The position numbers and the translations under genes were made by a program. The notes under the pieces are model-generated. The model saw only the letters and a list, made by a program, of their open reading frames with translations, did not search any database and was not told where the DNA came from. Positions 40,917-48,864 of a DNA stretch of 64,000 bases are shown here, one piece after another. The first letter of the stretch is position 1. Every line of letters starts with the position of its first letter. Location of the stretch: positions 38,364 through 102,363 of the forward strand of contig JBEVJK010000076.1 of assembly GCA_040510195.1 (NCBI GenBank), written 5' to 3'. Origin of the DNA: JBEVJK01 sp040510195. GTDB taxonomy: Bacteria; Pseudomonadota; Alphaproteobacteria; Rhizobiales; Rhizobiaceae.

Positions 40917-41468
40917 TTACTGGCTCTGCTGGTTGGGGGTGAGCAGCGTCTTGACGCGGCCGCCGCAGGCTCCGAGCTCGGCCAGCCCGGACTTCATGTC
41001 GACCTTGAGCTCGCAGCCGGTCAGCACGTTGCCGCCCTCGGAGAGCACCACTTCCTTGCCCGACAGCGTCAGGATCTCGGTTTTCATGTCGAAGGTGCCG
41101 CGGTCGCCGGTCGCCGTCTGGGTCTCCGACTTGACGAACACCTTGCCGTCTACCTCCAGCCGGTCGATGTTGGCAGAGCCGGTCGTCGCCGAGCCGCCGC
41201 CGTCCTTGGCGTAATAGACCGTCATCTTGCCCGCCTTGAGCAGCGTCGGCCCTTGCACCACTGTGACGTTGCCGCTGAAGATGGCCATGCTGTCCTTCTC
41301 GCGGACCTCGAGCTTGTCGCTTTCGATCTGGATCGGCTGATCGCCGGAGAGTTTCAGGCCCTGCAGCCGGCCCTGGCTGGTCTGCGCGGAGGCCGGCCCC
41401 ACGATCAGCCCCGCCAGCATGAGGCCGACCAGCACTGATCCCGCGCGCCGCCCGTCAATTCCCGGCAT
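40917..41468 (-). CDS. lptA: Periplasmic LPS transport protein LptA
   Basis: 183-residue OstA-fold protein bridging LPS across the periplasm. Signal peptide residues ~1-29 (LVGLMLAGLIVGPASA). The repeat-like beta-jellyroll begins QPIQIESDKLEVREKDSMAI and continues through FSGNVTVVQGPTLLKAGKM and FDMKTEILTLSGKEVVLS. The start at 41468 follows GGGAGAGG and overlaps the end of lptC by 14 bases, so the two are coupled. Cys in LTGCELKV is unusual but not diagnostic. Confidence 0.94.
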   Translation of the reverse strand: MPGIDGRRAGSVLVGLMLAGLIVGPASAQTSQGRLQGLKLSGDQPIQIESDKLEVREKDSMAIFSGNVTVVQGPTLLKAGKMTVYYAKDGGGSATTGSANIDRLEVDGKVFVKSETQTATGDRGTFDMKTEILTLSGKEVVLSEGGNVLTGCELKVDMKSGLAELGACGGRVKTLLTPNQQSQ

Positions 41469-42180
41469 TTGCCTCTCCCTCGGCCTGTTGCCCGGCCTTG
41501 ATCTTGCCGGGGCTGAGCTCCAACTTGACCCGCTTCTCGAATACCAAAACCTTACCGTTTTCAAGCACGGTCATCGAATCTGCGGCGATGCGCGTGCCGT
41601 TGAGCGCGATCTCGACCGGGTCCAGGGTGTGAAAGTCGCCCTTGCCGAGGTCGATGAAGGCGCTCTTGAGGCTGGCCTCCATGCCGTCGGTGGTTGTGAC
41701 GGTGATGGTGCCCGGTATCTCCAGCGTGTTCTTGTCGCGGTCGTAGACGCCCTTGGGCGCGTCCACGGTCGCGAAATTCGTATCGTCGACGGGCAGCCGG
41801 GCCTTCATCTCCTGCAGCTCGATGAGCCCGGTGGAGTCGAGATTCTGCAGCGCCCGCGCCGCCCGCATCGAATAGGGCAGGTTGTCCTTGGTGAAGCCGT
41901 CCAGCTTGGGCTCAGTCATCACCAGCTTGCCGTCGCTGACCGCGGCACCCGAAATATCGATATCGAGCGGCAGCGGCGACGACACGTAGGAATAGCCGAA
42001 GAAGCCGAGTGCCATCAGCGCCGCGGCGACCGGCAGGGTCACCTTGAGCCACCGCACGCGCCGCGAATGGCTCCGCGCGCTGGCGAATTCCCGCTCGCGC
42101 GAGCCGGCGCCGGGCCGTTGGGGCCGCGCCTGCTGCGCGCCGGGCGCGCCGTCTTCGGTGGGTACTGCCGCCATCGCCAT
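41455..42180 (-). CDS. lptC: LPS export protein LptC
   Basis: 241-residue inner-membrane-anchored protein passing LPS to LptA. After a disordered Pro/Gln/Arg-rich ~45 residues comes one membrane helix (VTLPVAAALMALGFFGYSYV, ~47-66) and the periplasmic jellyroll (KLVMTEPKLDGFTKDNLPYS, YDRDKNTLEIPGTITVTTTD, LNGTRIAADSMTVLENGKVL). First gene of the lptC-lptA-lptB-rpoN-hpf-ptsN series; promoters probably lie in the 286-base divergent gap to sppA, where I recognise none with confidence. Confidence 0.92.
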   Translation of the reverse strand: MAMAAVPTEDGAPGAQQARPQRPGAGSREREFASARSHSRRVRWLKVTLPVAAALMALGFFGYSYVSSPLPLDIDISGAAVSDGKLVMTEPKLDGFTKDNLPYSMRAARALQNLDSTGLIELQEMKARLPVDDTNFATVDAPKGVYDRDKNTLEIPGTITVTTTDGMEASLKSAFIDLGKGDFHTLDPVEIALNGTRIAADSMTVLENGKVLVFEKRVKLELSPGKIKAGQQAEGEANAGN

Positions 42181-42466
42181 CGATCAACCCGGGTTGATGG
42201 CTGCCGCCGCAGACCATCCGACTTGCAAGCCCATTCGGGGGCCGCCGAGCATATAGGTTTCAACTGCGCCCGAAACAGGGCGCAAACGACCGGGACCCGG
42301 GCGGTGGCCCCGGCAAGCGCATTCGACGTGCGCAATGCCTATAGCGGCTGGCCGCCGGCTTGGAAAGCCCACCATGCCCTCTGGCCTTCCGCGAGGCCGC
42401 TTCTATCTGGGCCCATGATGGTCTAGAACCGACGCTTTGCTCCTGCGCGTTCCCAGCGAGGCTCCT

Positions 42467-43432
42467 ATGGCAATCCGTGCCGACGACATCATCGACCGCC
42501 GCCGCCTCCGCCGCAAGCTGAGCCTCTGGCGCGGGCTCGCCCTAGCGGTTGCCGCGCTGGCCGTCGTAGGCGCCGCATTCCTCATCTACGGCGAGGAGTT
42601 GGCACCCACCGCTGTCAGCCACATCGCCAAGGTGAAGATCGAAGGCACCATCACGGAGGACGACGAGCTGATCGAGCGCCTGCGCAAGATTCGCGAGGCC
42701 CGCGCCGTCAAGGGTGTCATCCTGTCCATCGACTCGCCAGGCGGCACGACGGCCGGCGGCGAGGCCATCTTCGACGAGGTGCGGCGGCTCGCCGCCGCCA
42801 AGCCGGTCGTCGCCCAGGTAGGCACGCTGGCCGCCTCCGCCGGCTACATGATCGCCAGCGCCGCCGACCACATCGTCGCCCGCAAGTCGTCGATCGTCGG
42901 CTCGATCGGCGTGCTCGTCCAGTTTCCCGACGTCACCGGCCTGATGGACAAGGTCGGGGTCAAGCTGGAAGAGGTCAAGTCGACGCCGCTGAAGGCCGAG
43001 CCTTCGCCCTTCAACCCGACCACCGAGGAGGAGCGCGCGATGATCCGCCGCATGATCCTCGACAGCTACGACTGGTTCATCGGCCTCGTCGCCGAGCGGC
43101 GGCCCTTGTCGCAGGGCGAGGTGCGCAGTCTGGCCGACGGCTCCGTGTTCACCGGCCGCCAGGCGCTCGACCGCAAGCTGGTGGATTCGCTGGGCGGCGA
43201 GGAGGAGGCGGTCGCCTGGCTGGCCACGCGCGGCGTCGACGCCAAGCTCGAGGTGATCGAGTGGATGCCCAAGAAGAGCGGCGCCGGCTGGCTCTTCGCC
43301 TCTTCGCTGGCCAGGACGCTCGGCCTGCCCGAGTCCGGAGCGGACTTCATCCGGCAGCTGGGAGCCGACCGCATCTTCCTTGACGGTCTCTTGTCGGTCT
43401 GGCACCCTGAGAAAGCCGTCTTCGGCCAGTGA
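42467..43432 (+). CDS. sppA: Signal peptide peptidase SppA, short form
   Basis: 321-residue membrane-bound serine protease that digests left-over signal peptides. One N-terminal membrane helix (~24-45), then a ClpP-like domain: ILSIDSPGGTTAGGEAIFDE (oxyanion region), TLAASAGYMIASAAD with the nucleophile Ser, and the general-base Lys in ARKSSIVGSIGVL. The size matches the half-length bacterial form rather than the 67K E. coli enzyme. Start ATG 42467 with GCGAGG site. Followed by ihfB at 53 bases. Confidence 0.94.
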   Translation: MAIRADDIIDRRRLRRKLSLWRGLALAVAALAVVGAAFLIYGEELAPTAVSHIAKVKIEGTITEDDELIERLRKIREARAVKGVILSIDSPGGTTAGGEAIFDEVRRLAAAKPVVAQVGTLAASAGYMIASAADHIVARKSSIVGSIGVLVQFPDVTGLMDKVGVKLEEVKSTPLKAEPSPFNPTTEEERAMIRRMILDSYDWFIGLVAERRPLSQGEVRSLADGSVFTGRQALDRKLVDSLGGEEEAVAWLATRGVDAKLEVIEWMPKKSGAGWLFASSLARTLGLPESGADFIRQLGADRIFLDGLLSVWHPEKAVFGQ

Positions 43433-43485
43433 AAAGCCAGCAAAATCATCCGCATAATTGTTGTCCGTGGGGGAACGGGACGAAC

Positions 43486-43770
43486 ATGATCAAGTCTGAG
43501 CTCGTGCAGATCATCGCCAATCGCAATCCGCACCTTTTCCTTCGCGACGTGGAGAACATCGTCAACGCGATCTTCGAGGAGATTACCGAGGCGCTCGCGG
43601 ACGGCAACCGCGTGGAGCTTCGCGGCTTCGGCGCCTTCTCGGTCAAGAACCGGCCGGCGCGCACCGGTCGAAATCCGCGCACCGGCGAGTCGGTCGAGGT
43701 CGAGGAGAAGTGGGTGCCCTTCTTTAAGACGGGCAAGGAGCTGCGCGAGCGCCTCAACACCAACAGCTGA
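43486..43770 (+). CDS. ihfB: Integration host factor subunit beta
   Basis: 94-residue DNA-bending protein that partners IhfA; needed at many sigma-54 promoters. MIKSELVQIIANRNPHLFLRD starts it, with the DNA-binding arm NRVELRGFGAFSVKNRPARTGRNPRTGE, of which GRNPRTGE carries the intercalating Pro. Standard length. Downstream of sppA and upstream of the lapA-like gene, as in other Rhizobiales. The frame upstream of 43486 is not family-like. Confidence 0.97.
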   Translation: MIKSELVQIIANRNPHLFLRDVENIVNAIFEEITEALADGNRVELRGFGAFSVKNRPARTGRNPRTGESVEVEEKWVPFFKTGKELRERLNTNS

Positions 43771-43805
43771 TCGGTGCGCGACGTTCTCGCGCCCGGACGG
43801 AACGC

Positions 43806-44129
43806 ATGGTCAATCGGTTTCTTCTCATCCTGGTCTTCGTGCCGCTGGCGGTCGTCCTGATCGCGCTGGCGGTCGCCAACCGCGGGCTTTCGGCCTTCAC
43901 CATCGACCCCTTCAACCCCGGCAACCCGGCGCTGACGGTCGAGTTGCCGCTGTTCGTCCTGCTCTTCGCCGCCCTCGGTCTCGGCCTGATCGTCGGCAGC
44001 TTGGCGACCTGGATCAAGCAGGGTCGCTACCGCAAGCTGGCGAGGCAGCGCGGCCACGAGGCGGATGTCCTGCGCAGCTCTGTCCAGCGCAGCGCCGCGA
44101 CCCAGGCGCTGGGCAAGCCGGGCGCCTGA
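43806..44129 (+). CDS. LapA-domain (DUF1049) membrane protein
   Basis: 107-residue protein with two transmembrane helices (~4-23 and ~49-70) and a basic cytoplasmic tail. FLLILVFVPLAVVLIALAVANR and FAALGLGLIVGSLATWIKQ are typical of LapA-domain proteins, which in E. coli work with LapB in control of LPS synthesis. Whether it does so here is inferred. Directly downstream of ihfB (35 bases), 22 bases before the ornithine-cyclodeaminase-like gene. Confidence 0.9.
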   Translation: MVNRFLLILVFVPLAVVLIALAVANRGLSAFTIDPFNPGNPALTVELPLFVLLFAALGLGLIVGSLATWIKQGRYRKLARQRGHEADVLRSSVQRSAATQALGKPGA

Positions 44130-44151
44130 ATTCCCGCTCGAGGAGGCTTCG

Positions 44152-45117
44152 ATGCTCATGATCTCGGCCGATGCGGTCGACAAGGCACTGACCTTCGAAG
44201 GGCTCGTGGAGACGCTGCGCGGCGCATTCCGCGCCGGCGCCGTGCAGCCGGTGCGCCATCATCACACGATCGAGCGGCCCGACGGTGCCGCTTCGACGCT
44301 GCTGCTGATGCCGGCGTGGACGGACTTCCAGGCCGCCGCCGGCTCGGCCGACGGACATATCGGTGTCAAGGTCGTCACCGTGTCGCCCGACAACAATGCC
44401 CTCGCCAAGCCGGCGGTGATGGGTCTCTACCTGCTGCTCGACGGGCGGACGGGGGAGCCGCAGGCGCTGATCGACGGGCAGCGCCTCACCCAGTGGCGGA
44501 CCGCCGCCGCCTCGGCCCTGGCGGCGACCTACCTGGCGCGGCAGGATGCCGAGCGCCTGCTGATCCTGGGGGCGGGCGCGCTGGCGCCGTTCCTGGCGCG
44601 CGCCCATGCCGCGGTGCGGCCGATCCGGCGCATCGGCATCTGGAACCGCACCTTCGCCAATGCCGAGAAGGTGGCGGCCTCGCTGGCCGCCGGCGGCCTC
44701 GAAGTGGTGGCCGTCGCCGATCTCGATGCCGCGCTGGCCGAGGCCGACATCGTCTCGTCCGCCACCATCTCGACCACGCCGCTCGTCAAGGGCGCTCTGC
44801 TGCGCCCCGGCACCCATGTCGACCTGGTGGGAGGCTTCGCGCCCGCTATGCGGGAGGCGGACGACGACGCAATCCGCCGCGCCCGCGTCTATGTCGACAC
44901 CCGGGCGGGCGCCACCAAGGAAGCCGGCGACATCGTGCAGCCTCTGGCGTCCGGCGTGCTCCTCCATGACGACATCGTGGGCGACCTTTTCGAGCTGTCG
45001 CGCGGCGAGAAACAGGGCCGGGAGAGCGAGACGGAGATCACCCTCTTCAAGTCGGTGGGCGCCGCGCTGGAGGACCTTGCGGCCGGTACCGAGGTGTTCC
45101 GTCGCTTCGCCGGCTGA
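44152..45117 (+). CDS. Ornithine cyclodeaminase/mu-crystallin family protein
   Basis: 321-residue NAD(P)-dependent enzyme of the family that includes ornithine and alanine dehydrogenase-like deaminases and ketimine reductases. Pieces: PAWTDFQAAAGSADGHIGVKVVTV (substrate side), RTAAASALAATYLAR, ILGAGALAPFLARAHAAV (NAD-binding Gly loop), SSATISTTPLVKG, HVDLVGGFAPAMRE. Whether ornithine is the substrate cannot be decided. AGGAGG site seven bases before ATG 44152. Its stop overlaps the truncated frame that follows (TGATG). Confidence 0.92.
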   Translation: MLMISADAVDKALTFEGLVETLRGAFRAGAVQPVRHHHTIERPDGAASTLLLMPAWTDFQAAAGSADGHIGVKVVTVSPDNNALAKPAVMGLYLLLDGRTGEPQALIDGQRLTQWRTAAASALAATYLARQDAERLLILGAGALAPFLARAHAAVRPIRRIGIWNRTFANAEKVAASLAAGGLEVVAVADLDAALAEADIVSSATISTTPLVKGALLRPGTHVDLVGGFAPAMREADDDAIRRARVYVDTRAGATKEAGDIVQPLASGVLLHDDIVGDLFELSRGEKQGRESETEITLFKSVGAALEDLAAGTEVFRRFAG

Positions 45118-45266
45118 TGGGATCCCTCTCCGCCCGCTCGATCTTCGCGGTGGCGACGCTGCTGGTGGCCGCGCTCAGCCTTGGCCCCTCCTTCGCCCAT
45201 GTGTTGGAATCCGGGCCGCGGCTCGGCGAATGGCCGCCCCCATGGTGGTGGCGGCCTTGCAGCTGA
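45117..45266 (+). pseudogene. Remnant of a small membrane protein (anthrone-oxygenase-like, DUF1772)
   Basis: A 49-codon frame beginning inside the previous stop (TGATG). It reads as the start of a DUF1772-type membrane protein (a hydrophobic LLVAALSLGPSFAHVLESG helix followed by GPRLGEWPP) but stops after CS, far short of the ~150 residues expected. The bases to ~45396 show a different frame with a short hydrophobic stretch (VVAALQLIGLAGLAIGLVSM), so I infer a deletion-derived remnant. Not essential to neighbours; it may still be translated. Confidence 0.5.
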
Positions 45267-45396
45267 TCGGACTGGCCGGGTTGGCGATCGGCCTGGTCAG
45301 CATGCCGCGCAGCCGCCGCGCCCTCTTGAGGCTTTGTTGCGCGGCCGGGGTGGCTGTGGCAGAAGGCGGGCCCGACGGCTCCGGAGATTGCCCTTG

Positions 45397-46374
45397 GTGA
45401 ACACCGATCGCGACAGGCGCCGCGCTCCCGCCAGTGCTGGCGAAGGAAGGCAGCCCTCGCCCCGCACGGCGGGCGCCCTGCCGGCCGAGCGCCTGCCGCT
45501 GATCCTCGAGGTCGCGCCAGGCGACGACTACGCGCTGCTGGACAGCGGCGCGGGCCGCAAGCTCGAACAGTACGGACCCTACCGCATCGACCGGCCCGAG
45601 GGGCAGGCGATCTGGCGACGGGCGCTTTCCGAGCAGGAATGGGCCGACGTCGATGCCGTCTTCACCGGCGACACCGACGAGGAGGGGATCGGCCGCTGGC
45701 GGTTTCCCAAGCGAGCCCTTGGCGAGACCTGGCCGATGCGGCACGACGGCATCGACTATCTCGGCCGCTTCACCTCCTTCCGCCATGTCGGCGTGTTCCC
45801 GGAGCAGGCCTCGCATTGGAACCACATGGCGGGGTTGATCGCCGCCGCCCGGCGCCCCGTCAAGGTGCTCAACCTGTTCGGCTACACCGGGCTGGCCTCG
45901 CTGGTGGCGGCGCGGGCCGGCGCCGAGGTGACGCATGTCGACGCCTCCCGCAAGGCGATCGCCTGGGCGCGCGAGAACCAGGCCATTGCGGGTCTGGCCG
46001 ACAGGCCGATCCGTTGGATCGTCGAGGATGCGATGAAATTTGCCGAGCGCGAGGCGCGCCGGGGCAATCGCTACGACGTCGTGCTGCTCGACCCGCCGGC
46101 CTACGGGCGCGGGCCCAAGGGCGAGGTCTGGCAGCTGTTCGACGACCTCCCGGCCCTGGTCGAGCTCTGCCGCCAGGTCCTGACGCCGCGCCCGCTCGCG
46201 GTCGTGCTCACCGCCTATTCGATCCGGGCTTCGTTCTTCGCGATCCACGCGCTGATGCGCGACGCATTCGCGGGCATGGGAGGGGTGGTCGAGTCGGGCG
46301 AGCTCGTCATCCGCGAGAAATCGGCAGGCCGGGCGTTGTCGACGTCGCTCTTCTCGCGCTGGGTGGCGGCATGA
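45397..46374 (+). CDS. Class I SAM-dependent RNA methyltransferase (RlmI-like)
   Basis: 325-residue methyltransferase. SAM-binding motif VLNLFGYTGLASLVAARAGA, followed by VTHVDASRKAIAWARENQ, the post-motif DPPAYGRGPKGE and a C-terminal SIRASFFAIHALMRD segment match the RlmI/RlmK type that methylates cytosine or guanine in 23S rRNA. The N-terminal PUA-like region is poorly conserved (ILEVAPGDDYALLDSGAGRK). The start is a GTG at 45397 (TTG at 45394 is equally possible); the frame is open to 45181 without similarity. Overlaps the next gene by ATGA. Confidence 0.86.
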   Translation: MNTDRDRRRAPASAGEGRQPSPRTAGALPAERLPLILEVAPGDDYALLDSGAGRKLEQYGPYRIDRPEGQAIWRRALSEQEWADVDAVFTGDTDEEGIGRWRFPKRALGETWPMRHDGIDYLGRFTSFRHVGVFPEQASHWNHMAGLIAAARRPVKVLNLFGYTGLASLVAARAGAEVTHVDASRKAIAWARENQAIAGLADRPIRWIVEDAMKFAEREARRGNRYDVVLLDPPAYGRGPKGEVWQLFDDLPALVELCRQVLTPRPLAVVLTAYSIRASFFAIHALMRDAFAGMGGVVESGELVIREKSAGRALSTSLFSRWVAA

Positions 46375-47222
46375 GCGGCGAGGGCGTGCGTCCGCCGGGC
46401 CGGGTCAAGGAGGTGACCAGCCTCGCCAACCCGATCGTCAAGGACATCCGGAGCCTGGCGCTCAAGAAGTTCCGCGACCAGCAGAACGCCTTCCTTGCCG
46501 AAGGCCTCAAGCTGGTGATCGACGCGCTCGACCTCGGCTGGCAGATCCGCGCCTTGGTGTTCGCCAAGTCGGCGCTTGGCAATCCTGCGGTGGAAAAGGT
46601 CGCCGCTCGCACGGTGGCGGCCGGCGGCACCGTGCTCGAGGTGAGCGCCAAGGTGCTGCAGGCGATCACCCGCCGCGACAACCCGCAATCGGTAACCGGC
46701 GTCTTCGAGCAACGCCTGCTGCCCTTGAAGGACATCCGGCCGCGCGGCGAGGACGTATGGGTGGCGCTCGACCGCGTGCGCGACCCCGGCAACCTCGGCA
46801 CCGTCATCCGCACGGTGGATGCGGTCGGAGCGCAGGGCGTGATCCTCGTCGGCGACTGCACCGATCCCTTCTCGCTGGAGACGGTGCGCGCCACCATGGG
46901 CTCCATCTTCGCCGTTCCGGTCGCCCGCGCCGGCGCCGAGGCCTTCCTCGACTGGCGGCGGGGCTTTCCCGGCCTCGTGGCCGGCACCCATCTGGAGGGT
47001 GCTGTCGACTATCGCAGCGTCGAGTTTCGCGGCCGGCCTGTGCTGCTCCTGATGGGCAACGAGCAGCAGGGCCTGCCCGAAGCGCTGGCATCCGCCTGCG
47101 ACAGCCTTCTGCGCATTCCCCAGGCCGGGCGGGCCGATTCCCTCAACTTGGCCGTGGCCACCGGGGTCATGCTGTTCGAGATCCGCCGTCATGCCCTCAC
47201 GCTTGCCGGGGAGGTTGCCTGA
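46371..47222 (+). CDS. TrmH/SpoU-family RNA methyltransferase
   Basis: 283-residue SPOUT methyltransferase. N-terminal substrate-binding domain (VTSLANPIVKDIRSLALKKF, FLAEGLKLVIDALD) and the knotted catalytic domain: ALDRVRDPGNLGTVIRTVDA, MGSIFAVPVAR, LLLMGNEQQGLPEALA, LNLAVATGVMLFEIRR. Likely 2'-O-methylates a rRNA or tRNA ribose; the target position is not evident. Starts in an ATGA overlap with the upstream methyltransferase and overlaps lspA by a single base (TGATG), so all three are coupled. Confidence 0.94.
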   Translation: MSGEGVRPPGRVKEVTSLANPIVKDIRSLALKKFRDQQNAFLAEGLKLVIDALDLGWQIRALVFAKSALGNPAVEKVAARTVAAGGTVLEVSAKVLQAITRRDNPQSVTGVFEQRLLPLKDIRPRGEDVWVALDRVRDPGNLGTVIRTVDAVGAQGVILVGDCTDPFSLETVRATMGSIFAVPVARAGAEAFLDWRRGFPGLVAGTHLEGAVDYRSVEFRGRPVLLLMGNEQQGLPEALASACDSLLRIPQAGRADSLNLAVATGVMLFEIRRHALTLAGEVA

Positions 47223-47725
47223 TGAGCAAGGCTCCGGCCCGTCTCGGCGCCCTGATGATGGCGGGACTCTTCCTGGCCGCCATCGCGCTCGACCAGGCGA
47301 TCAAGCACTGGGTCGAGACGCGCCTCGACATGCATGTCCAGGTCGACGTGCTGCCCTTCCTGGCGCTCTACCGCACCTACAACACCGGCGTCGCTTTCTC
47401 GATGTTCGCATCGTTCGGCGACAAGGGGCTGATCGCCCTGTCGCTCGCCGTCATCGCCTTCGTGCTCGTCCTCGCCTGGCGCACAGCGCCCTCGCAATGG
47501 CTGGCCCGGGCCGGCTTCGCGCTGATCCTGGGGGGAGCGGTGGGCAATCTGATCGACCGCGCGGTCTACGGCCACGTGATCGACTATGTGCTGTTCCACA
47601 CGCCGGTCTGGTCGTTCGCCATCTTCAACCTGGCCGATGCCTTCATTTCGGTCGGCGCTGCCCTGGTCGTCCTCGAGGAGTTCCTGGCTTGGCGCCGGGC
47701 GCGGCCCCAGACAAGCAACGATTGA
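47222..47725 (+). CDS. lspA: Lipoprotein signal peptidase
   Basis: 167-residue membrane aspartic protease (signal peptidase II) that cleaves prolipoproteins after lipidation. Four membrane helices; catalytic aspartates in GNLIDRAVYGHVIDYV and FNLADAFISVGA; early DQAIKHWVE and YNTGVAFSMF are hallmark segments. Standard length. Follows the RNA methyltransferase in a TGATG overlap. Its presence in the same run as RNA methyltransferases is likely positional. Confidence 0.97.
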   Translation: MSKAPARLGALMMAGLFLAAIALDQAIKHWVETRLDMHVQVDVLPFLALYRTYNTGVAFSMFASFGDKGLIALSLAVIAFVLVLAWRTAPSQWLARAGFALILGGAVGNLIDRAVYGHVIDYVLFHTPVWSFAIFNLADAFISVGAALVVLEEFLAWRRARPQTSND

Positions 47726-47786
47726 CCCCCGGGCACCGTGGGACGCAAGGTTCCGCATCGCTCGTCCCGTTCGGAAGGAAACCAGC

Positions 47787-48776
47787 ATGTCCGACACGTT
47801 CAAGGCCATTCTCGTCACGCGTGACGAGGAAAAGCGGCAGTCGGTGGGGATCACCGAGCTCTCCGACGCGGACCTCATGGAAGGCGACGTCACCGTCAAG
47901 GTCGAGGCCACGACGGTCAACTACAAGGACGGCCTCGCCATCACCGGCAAGGCGCCTGTGGTGCGGCGCTTTCCGCTGGTCCCCGGCATCGACTTCGCCG
48001 GCACCGTCCTGCACTCCGAGCACCCCGAGTGGCAGCCAGGCGACAAGGTCGTGCTGAATGGCTGGGGCGTCGGCGAGACGCATCACGGCGCCTATGCGCA
48101 GAAGGCGCGGGTTAAGGGCGACTGGCTGGTGCCGCTGCCCGAAGGCATGACCCCGCGCGACGCCATGGCGGTCGGCACCGCCGGCTACACCGCGATGCTT
48201 TCGGTGATGGCGCTCGAACGCCACGGCATCGCGCCGGGGCGCGGCCCCGTCGTGGTGACGGGCGCGGCAGGCGGCGTCGGTTCGGTGGCGGTGTCGCTGC
48301 TCTCAAAGCTTGGCTACCACGTCATCGCCTCGACCGGCCGCCTGGCCGAAAGCGCCTACCTCGCCGATCTCGGCGCCGCCGAGGTGATCGGCCGCGACGA
48401 GCTCGCCGGCCCGGCCAAGCCGCTCGCCAAGGAGCGCTGGTCAGGCGGCGTCGACGCCGTCGGCAGCCACACGCTCGCCAACGTCCTCTCCATGACCGCC
48501 TATGGCGGCGCCATCGCCGCCTGCGGCCTCGCCGGCGGCATGGATCTGCCTTCGAGCGTGGCGCCGTTCATCCTGCGCGGCGTCTCCCTGCTCGGCATCG
48601 ATTCCGTGATGGCGCCGCGCGAGCTGCGGCTGGAGGCCTGGCGGCGCATCGGCACCGACCTCGACCACGCCAAGCTCGCCGCCCTGTCGCGTGCGATCCC
48701 CTTCGAAGGCATCATCGAGGCCGGCCGCGACATCGTCGAGGGCAAGGTGCGCGGACGGCTCGTCGTCGAGCTCTGA
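47787..48776 (+). CDS. Quinone-oxidoreductase-like MDR enzyme (AcuI/YhdH type)
   Basis: 329-residue NADPH-dependent medium-chain reductase of the acryloyl-CoA reductase (AcuI/YhdH) group. TTVNYKDGLAITGKAPVVRR, FPLVPGIDFAGTV, AVGTAGYTAMLSV, VTGAAGGVGSVAVSLL (NADP fold) and GGMDLPSSVAPFILRGVSLLGID are the group's segments. No structural zinc site. It detoxifies acryloyl-CoA in characterised members; here the substrate is inferred. Ribosome site GGAAGGAAA; monocistronic by spacing (61 bases after lspA). Confidence 0.9.
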   Translation: MSDTFKAILVTRDEEKRQSVGITELSDADLMEGDVTVKVEATTVNYKDGLAITGKAPVVRRFPLVPGIDFAGTVLHSEHPEWQPGDKVVLNGWGVGETHHGAYAQKARVKGDWLVPLPEGMTPRDAMAVGTAGYTAMLSVMALERHGIAPGRGPVVVTGAAGGVGSVAVSLLSKLGYHVIASTGRLAESAYLADLGAAEVIGRDELAGPAKPLAKERWSGGVDAVGSHTLANVLSMTAYGGAIAACGLAGGMDLPSSVAPFILRGVSLLGIDSVMAPRELRLEAWRRIGTDLDHAKLAALSRAIPFEGIIEAGRDIVEGKVRGRLVVEL

Positions 48777-48864
48777 GCCTTTCCCCCGACTGGGGCGCGC
48801 AATCGCTAAAATAGTAGCGAACGGCCGAAATCTTCCCTAAGCTCTGTCTGTCAAAGGTGCTGCC

